64,000 nt of DNA from Sindora glabra (lineage: Eukaryota; Streptophyta; Magnoliopsida; Fabales; Fabaceae), in assembly GCA_020226215.1 (NCBI GenBank), contig CM035233.1, positions 54,645,751 through 54,709,750 on the forward strand, read 5' to 3'. The stretch's first letter is position 1. Every line of letters starts with the position of its first letter. The position numbers and the translations under genes were made by a program. This document shows positions 24,143 to 35,148 of the stretch, piece after piece. Under the pieces are notes generated by a model. The model worked only from the letters and a program-made list of their open reading frames with translations, was not told where the DNA came from and did not search any database.

Positions 24143-26693
24143 TGTTATGACTCTAATATGATCATGACCGGCGTGAAATTCATTTTCATATTTCCATAAG
24201 TCTATTCCTAATTATTTAACTTGATCTTAATTAACTAGTATTATGCATACATAAAAAAAATGATACTTTAAAAAGAAAATATTCATTGAAAATGATTGAA
24301 GTTTCTACAAAAGATAAGGAAGTTAGATTTACTTATAATCATCCCAAAAATAAGGATAAATAAGTTAAATTAAATTATAAGAAATTAATTCAAATATGTC
24401 CTCTACCTAAATTTATGATAAAATAGTGCAAAAAATATACTATATATAAGATTCTATACTACTATACTACTATTAATGAGCTCTCATGAAATATAACTTT
24501 GGAGAGGTAGATATGGAGGCTTGAGCCAAGAATCTGTAAAATAAATGATGGAAGAGTGAGTTCGAAGTTCAATGAGTGAAAAATCTATAAGAATAATAAT
24601 AATTTATAATAGTTTATTTATCAAACTATCTTCTTTCGACAATTTATATCACATTTAAGTATATTAATAACTAAAAGCTAATAACAATGAAATTAATATA
24701 TAATCATTTTATTTTTGATGTATCATATAAGAATACTCATGAATAACTACACTTAAAATTACATCTTATTTGAAACAATAAGCAATAGATAAAATATACT
24801 CCTTCATTTTTTGTCTCTCAGATTAACCTTATACTCTTTATAAACTTTTTATCTTTGTTCTTGTAGGATTTGCTTTATACCATTCATAAATATTTCACTA
24901 GGAATTTTCTATTCTATGTTCATAATACCACCCTTATCATGTTTCTCATTTTTAATGCCCTTCATGACATTATTCACAATGTAATTTAAATAGTAAAGCT
25001 CAAGCTCTATTCAATACAATCATAATTCAATTTTAATGTATATCATAATACATGTTAGCACCATTATGCCCTCTTGCATGGCTACAAGCATTTATGTACA
25101 TCATAGTAATTAATCCATAAAATATTTCTTAACACATTTCATTTCATAATTAATGCAATAAATTTATTACAATACATATTATATTATACAATATCTACTT
25201 CCTTATTTCATGATTACCCAAATCATGTATGTATCTTATAATTTTCATAAACTATTCTATTTTTTATGCTTGGAGACTAAACATCCCATGTTAAACTATT
25301 ATAAATCATGAAAATATATAACAAGTTAGGTATAGTTCATTATACAATCATCATAGTTATGACCTTTAAGTGATATTTTTTGAAAAATTAAAAAATTATG
25401 AATATTTATTTATGAAACTTTATTAGCTTTTTATAGACTAGTCATTTGCCCAAATTGATGAAGTTTTGAAAGTGTTATACTTTTTTGAAGATAAATACAA
25501 AAAGTCTATTTTTTTAAATTTTGAGTTTTTAACCTTTATCTATTTTCTTAATGATATACTAAAATATACATAAGATATTGATTTAAAACTAATTCTATTT
25601 AAAAGTAAACTTAATTATCTTTATAATGATAAGTAATTTATTTAGGTGTAAGATAAAAGAGTTATGCCCTTTTAAAATTAACATAAAATTTTGGTATGAG
25701 TGAATCAATTGTGCAATTAAATTACCTATCTTGAATTTACCTTTACATATGGAGAATTGATTGCATACTTGATTCTTATGCCTAAATTTGCCTCTGGACC
25801 TTAAGAATTGATTGTGTACTTAATTTACACATGAAATTCATAGGTTTTTTAATGAAAATTTCTTTATTCATTCAATCATAGATTCCCTTTAAATATATGT
25901 ATTACACATTAAAACTTAATATAATTATTAATATAATTACTTAACATAATGTATCATCTGTCTTCATCATTTATTACTTCAATTGCATTAAAACAAACAT
26001 GATTTATGCAAAATCACAAAATAACTAATTATCATTAATACCATCATATAGCTACACAATCCATAAATTAACTAAATTATCCATGCACCTTGTATGGAAG
26101 AAGGTGTTAGGAAACTAGTTTAAAGATCTTTTATTCATAATTGTATCAAAATTCATGAATTTTAGAGTTAAGGTTTAGAATATACAATAAAACTAAATAA
26201 ATCTTAAATTTCTTCATTAGCTAAAAAGAAATAGGAGGGATTTTTTATAAAAGCAATATTATTACCTTGATTAGAAGAAGAAATCAATAAGAATTGAGGT
26301 TTTTTCCTTACTTAATTGGTGGAGTGGTGGAGAGATTGTGTAGAGAGTTGGGACAATTTAGGAAATGGAGAGAAATGAGAGAGATTAAGGTTTAAGGGTT
26401 GAAAAGGAGGAAAAATAATGCCCCAGGAGTATTTTTAAAAAATTTCTTCTAGACCTTTTCTATACTTACGCATTCACTTATATTAGTATATAACTTTATA
26501 CTTCATGATTCCAATAAGTTTTTCCATCAAAATTTTACCAAATTCATATTCTTATATTTTTAATTTAATTAAATTTATATTATTTCATATTTCATATATA
26601 AAATTCATAACTCAACTGAATTTACCAATTACCTTAGTTATTTTTTCTCATGAAATAATTTTTAATTTACTGATAATTAAAAATGGTGTAACA
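24143..26693 (-). mobile_element. Solo LTR of family A (A2)
   Basis: A minus-strand LTR starting TGTTACACCA at 26693 and ending at 24143 (plus strand TGTTATGACTC...GATCATGACCGGCG). Both ends align with the family A LTRs at 20786, 48596 and 62040. It sits in the same B-family LTR as A1, 80 bp away. There is no internal region. The flanks do not show a convincing duplication, so the insertion is older or the ends have eroded. The frame at 26505-26696 lies in its LTR start and is not a gene. Confidence 0.6.
25700..25835. repeat. Word array of GAATTGATTG type in LTR A2
   Basis: GAATCAATTGTGCAATTAAA, GAATTGATTGCATACTTGAT and GAATTGATTGTGTACTTAAT occur within 135 bp, about 0.86 kb from the LTR start. 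The position is equivalent to the arrays in the other family A LTRs but the words are unrelated. Confidence 0.6.
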
Positions 26694-27106
26694 TGAAGCC
26701 ACCTTGCTAAACTAAGCCACTTCGCTAAACTTCTAACATTCCACCTTATAAAGAGAAATTTGAATTAAAGGTTATTTATCACAGGTGGATATATTTTTTG
26801 CAAGTTTGCATAAGATTTTTTCTCTATGTTCTAGAAGAGATATCGATTTTATCTTACACCAAAATAAAGATAAAAATGTAAAGTTCAAAATTGTGTGTTT
26901 TTTTTTTAATCCCTTTGGATCCTTAAACCATGTATAAATTAATAAAGTACCTTCAAACTAGGGAAAATTATACACAAATTAGATCGTTCTTAAATTTTAG
27001 CCATATGACCCACGAATCATGCTTATTTTTCCACTAAATTTCATCTAAAATTTAGCATGTTTGCTTGTCAAATGTGTAAAAATTGCTAGTTTGGGACATT
27101 CTCTCC

Positions 27107-28681
27107 TATTTTAAATGTCAATACCTTTATTGATACCTCAATTAGACATAACTCTATGAAAAATTCTCTTTACTTTCTTTTGGCAAAATGTATCATCCAT
27201 AGTTTCTTAATAAGCCATCTTTATAGATCTTTCTAGAGTGTCTTGACACTCTTTAGTACTACTGCCTTAATGCTTTCCAAATCTTACTACTAACTTGTTT
27301 ACTAGGTTATCTTATCTACAACTTATGCTTACTACCTCTACAGTTTGTAAAAGTGCTACTTTTGTAACTCTTGAATGTTACTTCCATAACTAAAGCGTGC
27401 TCTAACTTTATAGTATGTGCACATTGCTTGGAACTTTAAGCCACTTATTAATAAGTGTCTTACACCAAAAGCCGTATTACTCAAATGTAAGAGCTAAGAA
27501 TTATGCTTGGTTTTACTCAAAGGGCTCATATTACTTTACTTTCAAGTCCACTTACTTTGGGTTAGTTAATCGATAATACTTTGCAATACAATTTTTGCAC
27601 TTAATTGGATCTCTAATCCTTGATGAATTGATGCCCTCTGGCATTTTAGCTACCATTATAGCTAACTTCAAGGTTAATATTTTTTAACATTGTGGCTTTC
27701 ACGACCTCTCTTATCTTAAGCAATATCCACTAATGTTTAGGCTTTTACAATCTTATCCTAAGTGCATCTTCCAATGACTTTTTCAAATATTTCTTCTAAT
27801 AACTCTCCTATTTTAATAGTCTGGAAGGGGTTAAGCATAAAAATCCTTTAGTCTAGCTCAAGCTTTATTTTGTGTATAAGAAAATATAGATCTCATAGTC
27901 ATTGTTATAAAGCTTATCAAATATTTGACTATATAATGCTAGTTTGTTACCTCCCATTCATGTCATTATTGCCACTTCACAAAGTAATTATATAGCCTTA
28001 CCTCACTACGTTAAGTAATCTTGTAAGTTAGTGCTTCAGCTTGCTTATTGCCTTACTTGATTATGCACATAGCTTTAGTTTCTCTAAATCTTTATTTTTC
28101 CTTTCAGCTATGTTCCTTTAAGCAATATTGAGAATAATTATGCCTTTTTAACATGATTTGGGACTTCTCTCTCTAGAGTAATCTATTCTACACGTCACTT
28201 TAATGTGCCATCTGTTAGAATATAACCTTTAATTATGGCCACACATTTTTGCATAACCAAGGCTTCACCTTTACTCTATTAATGGTAAAGTTTATCCTTT
28301 TGAATATAGTCAAGTCTTTTAGCAAGACTAAGGTTTCTCCTTTTGGATAAATCATCAATTCACTTATTCTTTTAGATGATGTTTTGCATCCTTGATGTCA
28401 CTATTATGAATGAATGCATAACTAATGTCTTACGCATGTAAGCTAGGCCTTTACATAAATTTTTGTACTTGATGCGCTAATCATCATTCCTTCGAATGAA
28501 TCATTCGCTTGTATGCTAGCTTTTTAAGCATCATCCGATCAATTCCATGATAACTTCTCTTTTGAGTTTGAGAATGATTGCTTAATACAACTCTCATATA
28601 ACACTAAATAAGTCATATCTAAACCAATTATAACTTATTTCAACTCATTTTTTGGCATGAATTAGGTTCTAATACTAATTT
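27107..28681 (-). other. Non-coding interior of the minus-strand B element
   Basis: It aligns in reverse complement with the interior at 41001-42704, for example AGCCACTTATTAATAAGTGT at 27440-27462 against the complement near 42230. I find no gag, protease or polymerase motifs on either strand. Confidence 0.6.
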
Positions 28682-29430
28682 TCACGGGCTAGTAACTCTT
28701 TAGTTGGAACCATGTAGAATATGCTTGTTATTCTTAGTGAATATGTTAACTTTTCCTAATTCCCTCATGGCACGCTTTGAATAGATAATGAGACATTGTT
28801 GATTTATTCTTCATTGATGAAAATCCTATATACAACATGTCTACAAGCCATATTTGAATGTTACCAAAACATTTATGCATATAAAGTTATAAAAACATTC
28901 CATGTTAGGAGCTTATAAGCACGACAAGTTGAAAAAGGACAATTTTGATAGGAAGAAAGGAAACTCCATTCAAATATATTTCCTTTTATAGTTTTGAGTG
29001 TGTAGACATAATCTAACAAACTTAAGACCTAAGCTTAGCACTAAAATGCCCCTTTAGACTTGCCAACACTCCATTTCTAAAGAACATTTTGAATCAAAGG
29101 TCATTTGATACTAGTAAACTTACTTTTTGCAAGTTGACATAAGGACTTTTTTTATGCTTTGGATTAAATATTGACTCTATCTTATGCTAAAACAAATATA
29201 AAAATATAAGGACTGTAACTATGCACTTTTTAAAATCTTTTGAATTTTTTAACTATGCTAAAATTACAAAAATATCCTTAACTTAAGAAAATTGAAAAAA
29301 TCATATACAAGTAGATTGCTTATATATTTTAGCTAGAAAACCCACAAATCATGCCTGATTTTCCCATAAATTTCATCTAAAATAGAGTATATTTACTTAT
29401 TGAACTCATCAGAACTACCAACTTATGATA
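28682..29430 (-). repeat. 5' LTR of the minus-strand B element
   Basis: It aligns in reverse complement with the LTRs at 40038-41000 and 42705-43420 over most of its length, for example at the start (TATCATAAGTTGGTAG against TGTCACAAGTTGATAG) and near the end (CTAAAGAGTTACTAGC against CTAAAGAGCTACCAAC). Confidence 0.7.
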
Positions 29431-29917
29431 TTATGGTATGACTCTATTTACAACATGTTCACCTTTGGCTTAAAATGTCAAAAAGAAATTATGCGTGGTT
29501 TGCACTATTATAAATTTGTCCATCTTTGTTATGTTTCTATTGAAATCTGACAAAAATTATATGGAAGTCATATACTTCCTTGTTAACCTTTAACTTACAT
29601 TGATTTCATTCTAATTTGTCCCTTACTCCATCCATTATTTCTAATTTACTCTTTTGAAATTATGATGCTTGGGTTTAAAATTAGAGAAAAATTGCAAGAA
29701 GAGATGATATAAATTAAATTTTTGAAACTCCATTTTATTTTAATAGTGTAGGAAGAAGAGCGCATGAAAGACATTTGCTAGATTTTATAACATTTCAATG
29801 AAAAACAAAAAACTAATGGGTAAAGTATTAATAATATAAATTACAAATAAGCTCTTTTCAACACTTTAAATCACTATAGAATAACTTGCAAATAAGGTTA
29901 TACCAAATAAATAGATA
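29431..29917. other. Intergenic DNA, no feature recognised
   Basis: AT-rich sequence to the right of the B element; nothing coding or repetitive seen. Confidence 0.4.
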
Positions 29918-30444
29918 TGTATATGTGTTGGGTGACTTGCTTGACTTGATTAGCTTGGTTTTACAAAATATAAGGTTTAAACTCTTTTTTATAACCTAAA
30001 TATTAATTAATTTTTTCTCATAATCTATTTAATATTTGACTTGGGTTTAAGCTGATTATATAAACTAAATCGACTTGACTTAGTCCAGTTATATAAATTT
30101 ATTTTTATTAATAGAATTATATATTATAAAAATAGTTATATTGAATTAATCTTAATGTAAAATGATTTATTTTATATAATTGAATAATTTCTATATTTAA
30201 ATGTTTTATTATATATTTAGATATGTATTTTTTAATTTCAAAAAATTACTTTTACTTAAATATTAATAAAAATAAAATTCACGAACTTTTAAAGTGAATT
30301 TCAAATCATGTATAATTTTAATCTAATCAAGTTAGACCAAATTATTTAAAAATTAATGGGTCAAATTTAAATCATTATATTTCAATAATTAAACATAAAA
30401 AATTTAGTCCGAAACCCAACAAGCTACCCATCAACACATTTACA
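29918..30444. mobile_element. Possible MITE with TGTAWATGTGTTG ends
   Basis: The left end TGTATATGTGTTGGGTG matches the complement of the right end, TGTAAATGTGTTGATGGGT. The interior of about 500 bp is AT-rich and has several complementary 'ttgacttg'/'caagtt' words. No clean target duplication. Confidence 0.4.
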
Positions 30445-30511
30445 AGTAAAATATATTTTTTAAAATAATAAATTTTTCTCTATGGAGTAATATAAAATTA
30501 TTGCATTAATT

Positions 30512-30531
30512 CCCCCCCCCCCCCCCCCCCC
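30512..30531 (+). repeat. Poly(C) tract of 20 bases
   Basis: Twenty consecutive C at the boundary between the AT-rich DNA and the GC-richer leader of the glutaredoxin-like gene. It may be a homopolymer artefact in length. Confidence 0.85.
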
Positions 30532-30927
30532 GCGACACGAACGGGGATATACGTAAATTTGGTAAAAGTCGTGGTTACCAAGTCCCAACCTCGATTTTTG
30601 AGCTCCTTATGAGAACAGCATTGATGTTCACCAGGCCCCCGTCTCCCACCATCTCCAGAGCTTCCTTTCACCGTCCACCACAGAGACTATTCTGAGGCTT
30701 CCTTTTAGTCTTTTTATTTTCATTCATCCAACTATCCAAAGGTTCTCATATCAGGATGGTACCTCCAATCCTCTTTCTATATCATAGTTCCATCAAGCTG
30801 TTATAAAGAAGACAACAAAACCAAAGAAGTTTTCCGAAAGATAGAAAGGAGGAAAGCAATCTGAAGAAAGGCAGTGCAAATTATTTTGTTTAGTCTATTT
30901 CTTCAATTTGGTGTGGTTTGTGTATTC
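30532..30927 (+). promoter_or_regulatory. Promoter and leader of the glutaredoxin-like gene, with two upstream ORFs
   Basis: GC-richer pyrimidine-rich DNA ahead of the gene. If the leader starts upstream of 30624, two short reading frames precede the main one: 30624-30695 (23 codons plus TGA) and 30756-30806 (16 codons plus TAA). A third ATG at 30874 is in frame with the main gene and extends it by 18 residues. The transcription start is not visible, so whether any upstream frame is on the mRNA is unknown. Confidence 0.45.
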
Positions 30928-32157
30928 ATGGGCTGCTCATCTTCAAGAACCATCACTGACATTGTTGTTAAAAACCCAGATGGTCACTCTTCTCTCGCTC
31001 CTTCAGTTTCAAACTCTTCCAATTCTTCACCACCAGTTCGTAGAGCCCTTTCTCTCCGAATTCCTCTTGTTCATCATCCTCCAACCAAAAAAGGTGATTC
31101 TCACCACCTTGTTTCCCTCACTTCCACCACTTATGGTTCTCTTGTCCTTATTGATCGATCAGACCTTAAAAATCCTACCTTTGACTCTCAAAATTACCAT
31201 CATGAGTCCAAATCCCCAACCCCTCACATCAAAAGCTCTCAAAATAAAGTAACTCAAAAAGAAAGGGAGCAATCATTGTCCCCCGACTCTGTAATCAACG
31301 CCTGGGAACTCATGGATGGCTTGAGTGATGATTCTGATGGCAATTCCAAGCTTCATTCGTCAGTTTTTTACTGTCCAAGGGATGTTTCAGACAAATCCAG
31401 TTCATGCAGGTACGCAAGTTTTGATGGGTCTGGTATAAAACTTTTTAATTCATTTGAGTCTTCACTGAAATCATCTTCAGAAATTGTTACGGGAAATAAA
31501 TACTCATCAGATTTTTGTAAGCCACTTTGGCAACATTTATCTGAGGAGGCTTTGCTCGCTAAATTGGACCCAAATGTGGCTTGGAGTTACAGGCGAGCAT
31601 TGTCATCCAGGCAATCAGGAAGCAACTTTTCCAGAAATATCAGGTCAATGGGTTCTAGCCCTTTGAATTCTTCTTCATTCTCCAAAAAATTGTGCCTTTT
31701 GCCTGGCACTGAGGATAAAATAGTAATTTACTTCACAAGCTTAAGAGGAATCAGAAGGATCCATGAAGATTGCTGTTTAGTTAAAATGATATTTAGAGGC
31801 TTTAAAGTTGCGGTAGATGAAAGAGACATATCAATGGATTCATCATATAAGATGGAATTGCAGAATGCTCTTGGAGGCAAAGCAGTGAGCTTGCCACAGG
31901 TCTTTATCAGAGGAAAACATGTTGGCGGTGCAGAGGAAATTAAGGGGCTCAATGAAGTTGGAGGATTGGCCAAACTCTTGGAAGGATTTCCCATTCAGGA
32001 TCCTTGTTTTGTTTGTGAGCTCTGTGGTGACGCCAGGTTTTTGCCTTGCCCAAGTTGCAAAGGTAGCAGGAAGATATTTGATGAAGAAGAAGGAGAATTG
32101 AGAAGATGCCCAGATTGCAATGAGAATGGCTTGATTAGATGCCCTGGTTGCTGCTAA
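30928..32157 (+). CDS. Glutaredoxin-like protein with C-terminal CxxC repeats, putatively N-myristoylated
   Basis: Single-exon gene of 409 codons. I chose the ATG at 30928 because it gives MGCSSSRT, a typical N-myristoylation and palmitoylation start seen in this plant family; the upstream in-frame ATG at 30874 would bury it behind 18 hydrophobic residues. Residues 1-250 are a low-complexity Ser-rich region. Residues about 262-350 form a glutaredoxin-like fold with YFTSLRGIRRIHEDCC (268-283), then DERDISMDS and LPQVFIRGKHVGGAEEI; the usual CPYC/CxxS redox motif is absent, as in related plant proteins. The C-terminus has four CxxC pairs (363/366, 374/377, 394/397, 405/408) like a DnaJ-type zinc-binding module. 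The family is sometimes annotated only as 'glutaredoxin family protein'. A scaffold or regulatory role at membranes is inference; redox catalysis is doubtful. Confidence 0.93.
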   Translation: MGCSSSRTITDIVVKNPDGHSSLAPSVSNSSNSSPPVRRALSLRIPLVHHPPTKKGDSHHLVSLTSTTYGSLVLIDRSDLKNPTFDSQNYHHESKSPTPHIKSSQNKVTQKEREQSLSPDSVINAWELMDGLSDDSDGNSKLHSSVFYCPRDVSDKSSSCRYASFDGSGIKLFNSFESSLKSSSEIVTGNKYSSDFCKPLWQHLSEEALLAKLDPNVAWSYRRALSSRQSGSNFSRNIRSMGSSPLNSSSFSKKLCLLPGTEDKIVIYFTSLRGIRRIHEDCCLVKMIFRGFKVAVDERDISMDSSYKMELQNALGGKAVSLPQVFIRGKHVGGAEEIKGLNEVGGLAKLLEGFPIQDPCFVCELCGDARFLPCPSCKGSRKIFDEEEGELRRCPDCNENGLIRCPGCC

Positions 32158-32853
32158 TGATTTTGGTTTGCATTTAAGTTTATCCATGTGTTCTGGTTAA
32201 ATTTTCATGTTGAATTTTAAAGATTGCTGCAGCACTGGGAGTGCCTTTAATTCCTTGTTGTTTTGGCTTTTTTGTTTATATTTGTTTATTTAATCTGTCT
32301 ACATTATTAGAATTTTGCTTAACTATTGTTCATTTCGGCTCTGAACATCACAAAACAACATTGACATGTTCATATGTATGTGTTTGGATTTGGATCCAGC
32401 TGTGAAGCTATTTGCGGTTGTAAAATGTTCAATGCGCATAGCTATAAATTAAAGATGAAAGTCTAATTACTATGCTTTGTAAGTATGCGAGGAAATTGTG
32501 TTTACTTTGTTTCGAGCATTCCTCATTAGCCATCTTTCTTTATGCATGTCAATGATCATGGAGGCTAAAATGGCCAGCAGCAAAACGTAATAAGACAAAG
32601 ACGAGGTTGAACAACTGCACTCATAAAGTTTTGTGTGCTTACACTCCTCATGTCCTATTCTCACACCATTCGTTTCACATGTACAATCGGGATGATCTTG
32701 CCTGATTTAGATTGAATTGAATTAAATTAAAACACATTAAAAGGAATTTAATTCAAATATGTCATATGTATATGCGACATGACTGAAATATTGCCAGGCA
32801 CCTATACACTTATTTACAAATATGATGTTGTTTAAGTGTGTTGTTGTGTTTGA
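32158..32853 (+). other. 3' flank of the glutaredoxin-like gene
   Basis: T-rich 3' untranslated sequence to about 32450, with no canonical AATAAA near the end, followed by unassigned DNA. A 64-residue minus-strand frame at 32470-32664 has one hydrophobic stretch but no family resemblance; I do not call it. Confidence 0.4.
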
Positions 32854-33026
32854 GGTAAATTCTAAGGTGCCCCTAGGGGTTTAGTGCTCGGGGTGGTGTG
32901 GCAAAATATAGGCCATTGGATGAGATTATTAAGTCAATGCTAAGATTTTTATAATCTCATCTAGTGGCTTGTATTTTGCCACACCATCCCAGACACCAAA
33001 TCCCTAGAGGCACCATAGCCAGCACC
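32854..33026. mobile_element. Palindromic MITE with 9-bp target duplication (Mutator-like)
   Basis: TGTGTTTGA at 32845-32853 and 33027-33035 exactly flanks a 173-bp insert. Arms 32862-32929 and 32951-33019 are imperfect reverse complements over about 68 bp around a 21-nt loop, including an unbroken shared TGGTGTGGCAAAATA. Both ends begin GGT. A perfect 9-bp duplication is the hallmark of Mutator-like elements. The insert lies 0.7 kb downstream of the glutaredoxin-like gene; if transcribed it would fold into a long hairpin and could be a small-RNA source. Confidence 0.75.
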
Positions 33027-33035
33027 TGTGTTTGA

Positions 33036-34559
33036 TACATTTCGACTGACTTACTAATATGATATTTAATTGTGTCATCATATCTGATATATTTTGATCC
33101 AGAAATATGATGTTATTAAAGTGTGTTGTTGTAATTGATGCATTTCGAACATAGCACGTGTATTACATGTATTGGACATATGTTAATGTGAGCCTAAAAA
33201 ATATATTTTTCTTATGTATATTCTAGCATGATTCTGGTGCATCTTAAAAACAACATGGAAGAATTTGAAGCTTCTGACGTAATTGGATAGAATTTCAAAA
33301 TTATGTTTGAATTATTTAATAAAAGAGAAAATTAAGAATTAAAGAATTAGCATTCCAGTTAATATTCAACGAGATGGATGATAATTTTGGTAGTAATGAA
33401 GATCAAAATGGTGGCGGAGTAGAGAACATCGAAATTAACCCATTAGCATTCACTTAGTCTTTACTTTCTGTTTAATTTTTTTTATTTTTTTTAGAATGCA
33501 TAAATTTGAAAGGAATATATGAAATATTCTTTAAATTTTCTTAAAGTGATATAATTTGTTGAACTAAGTTCATGTCCTTGACTTTTTTAAATAACATTGT
33601 AAATATCTAAAATATTGAGAATAATATAGTGATATGAGTTTTAATAAAATTTAGTAACTTTTCTATATATATATATATATATGTACTGTATGTATGCATG
33701 CGAATGTGTGATACCATGATTTTACATTGTTTTCAATTTTTGTCACTGCAGATGTATTCAAAAGATGTAGTATAATGTATTCTCTTTTGAAAAATTTTAA
33801 TATATATTATGAGTAAACAGAAATTTTTACTCAACTAAATAAGAGATAGATCCAAAAGAAAGATTTTCGTGAGTCCTCAAAAGTGAAATTCGTTATCTTT
33901 TTAGAAATCTATCTTATTAGATTCCCTTTTTCTCTTCTATTATTTTTCTATTATTTTTGAAAAAATAAAAATAAAAATTTTATTTTAAAACTTACTATTT
34001 TTTTTTCGAAATTCACAACATTAAATAAAAAAATTTCGTATTTATATCTTTTCGAAATTCACTCTCCTTTTCTTGGATGTATCTCCCTTTCGAAATAAAA
34101 ATACAAATGATGGAAGGATAGGAGTAACGCACCTAGAAACGGTGCCCTAATTTAAGACGTAGAAACAGGAGCTACGGCGTGAAATAAACTCGCAGATTAA
34201 TGTTCCGTTTTCCGCCCTCGTGCGTTCTCATCATAGACACATTTATCAATTTGCTCCATATGACCGAGGGATTTACATGTGCAAAGGTGAAGGCATAGCT
34301 GTAGCTTGCAAATGCAATCCCTTCAATTGGCCCTTAAAGCCATTGTGTTAACGGTTCAGGCTATTCATATGAAATGAAGTCATGAACGTGGAATTAATGT
34401 CCACAACTGAGCTTGATAAAGTTGGTACTTGTGCTGGTCAGTTAGGTTGGTGTATCTTTGCAGGAGGACGCCTGGAATGCAAGACTAGGAAAGATGCCCG
34501 TTTATTGATAAAGTTACTTTAAGAGAGGGGGAAGCCATATTGCAGAGCCTTCTTCGTCG
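33036..34559. other. Intergenic DNA
   Basis: The first 120 bp repeat the motif ATATGATGTTRTTWAAGTGTGTTGTTG that also lies just left of the palindromic MITE, so the MITE sits in a short degenerate tandem repeat. An AT tract lies at 33664-33682. From about 34120 to 34560 the DNA is clearly richer in GC than its surroundings, but no frame resembles a known protein. Confidence 0.4.
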
Positions 34560-34567
34560 CAACAAAC

Positions 34568-35140
34568 CAATATTTTAAAAACTCGATTGGTGTTTTAAAA
34601 ACTTAATCGGTTAGTAAGGAGAGTAATTTAAAGTTTAATAGTTTAATCAAAATCATAATATAACTAAAAATTTAATATATAATTATGAAAAATAATAAAA
34701 ATTATCATAAAATTAAATTTTTATATATAAAATATGAAATTATTTTAAATATTATCAAATATTTTCGTAATTTTATAAGTTTATAATTCAAATTATTACA
34801 AAAAAATTAATATTAAATTCAAACTTCATGTTATGTGACTTTCATTTATAAAGATAAAGTAATTTTTGACTAATGAGGACTTTGAATTTTTAAAATATCT
34901 ATATATACATAATATCAAATAAAAATAACATTATTTTTGTAAATCATAGTAATTTTTTTTTAAAAAATAAATTAGTTGAACCATGAAAATCTTAATTCAT
35001 ATAAATTGGTCAATCTATTATTGCTTCACCAATTTTCTAATCGATTTTTTGAAAGCTGGAGCTTGACTAGGTTGGTTTTAAGATCGGTTCATAATTTTTG
35101 TATTTGAATTGATTAGTTTAGTTCAATTTTGTAAACATTG
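34568..35140. mobile_element. hAT-type MITE
   Basis: Ends CAATATTTTAAAAACTCGAT and, on the complement, CAATGTTTACAAAATTGAAC. Flanks CAACAAAC (34560-34567) and TAACAAAT (35141-35148) match at 6 of 8 positions with two C/T differences, as for an aged hAT duplication. Same family as 22793-23521. Non-coding. Confidence 0.6.
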
Positions 35141-35148
35141 TAACAAAT

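Larger units (their letters stand above)
20525..29430 (-). mobile_element. Non-coding LTR retrotransposon, family B, minus strand, with nested insertions
   Basis: Read on the minus strand: 5' LTR 29430-28682 (about 749 bp), primer site at 28678-28665 resembling the tRNA-Met type, non-coding interior of about 1.57 kb, a purine-rich GGAGAGAA run at 27106-27099, and a 3' LTR starting at 27098. The 3' LTR is in three pieces (27098-26694, 24142-24063 and 20785-20525), separated by two family A solo LTRs. The pieces sum to about 740-750 bp, matching the intact 5' LTR. No gag or pol remnant is visible inside, unlike the chromoviruses at 46-62 kb. The same family occurs on the plus strand at 40038-43576. 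It is a non-autonomous retroelement, neither short enough for a classic TRIM nor as long as most LARDs. Boundaries are by eye. Confidence 0.7.

Noticed and set aside
32470..32664. 64-residue minus-strand frame with one hydrophobic stretch
   Set aside because: Downstream flank of another gene, no conserved motif, no support for expression.
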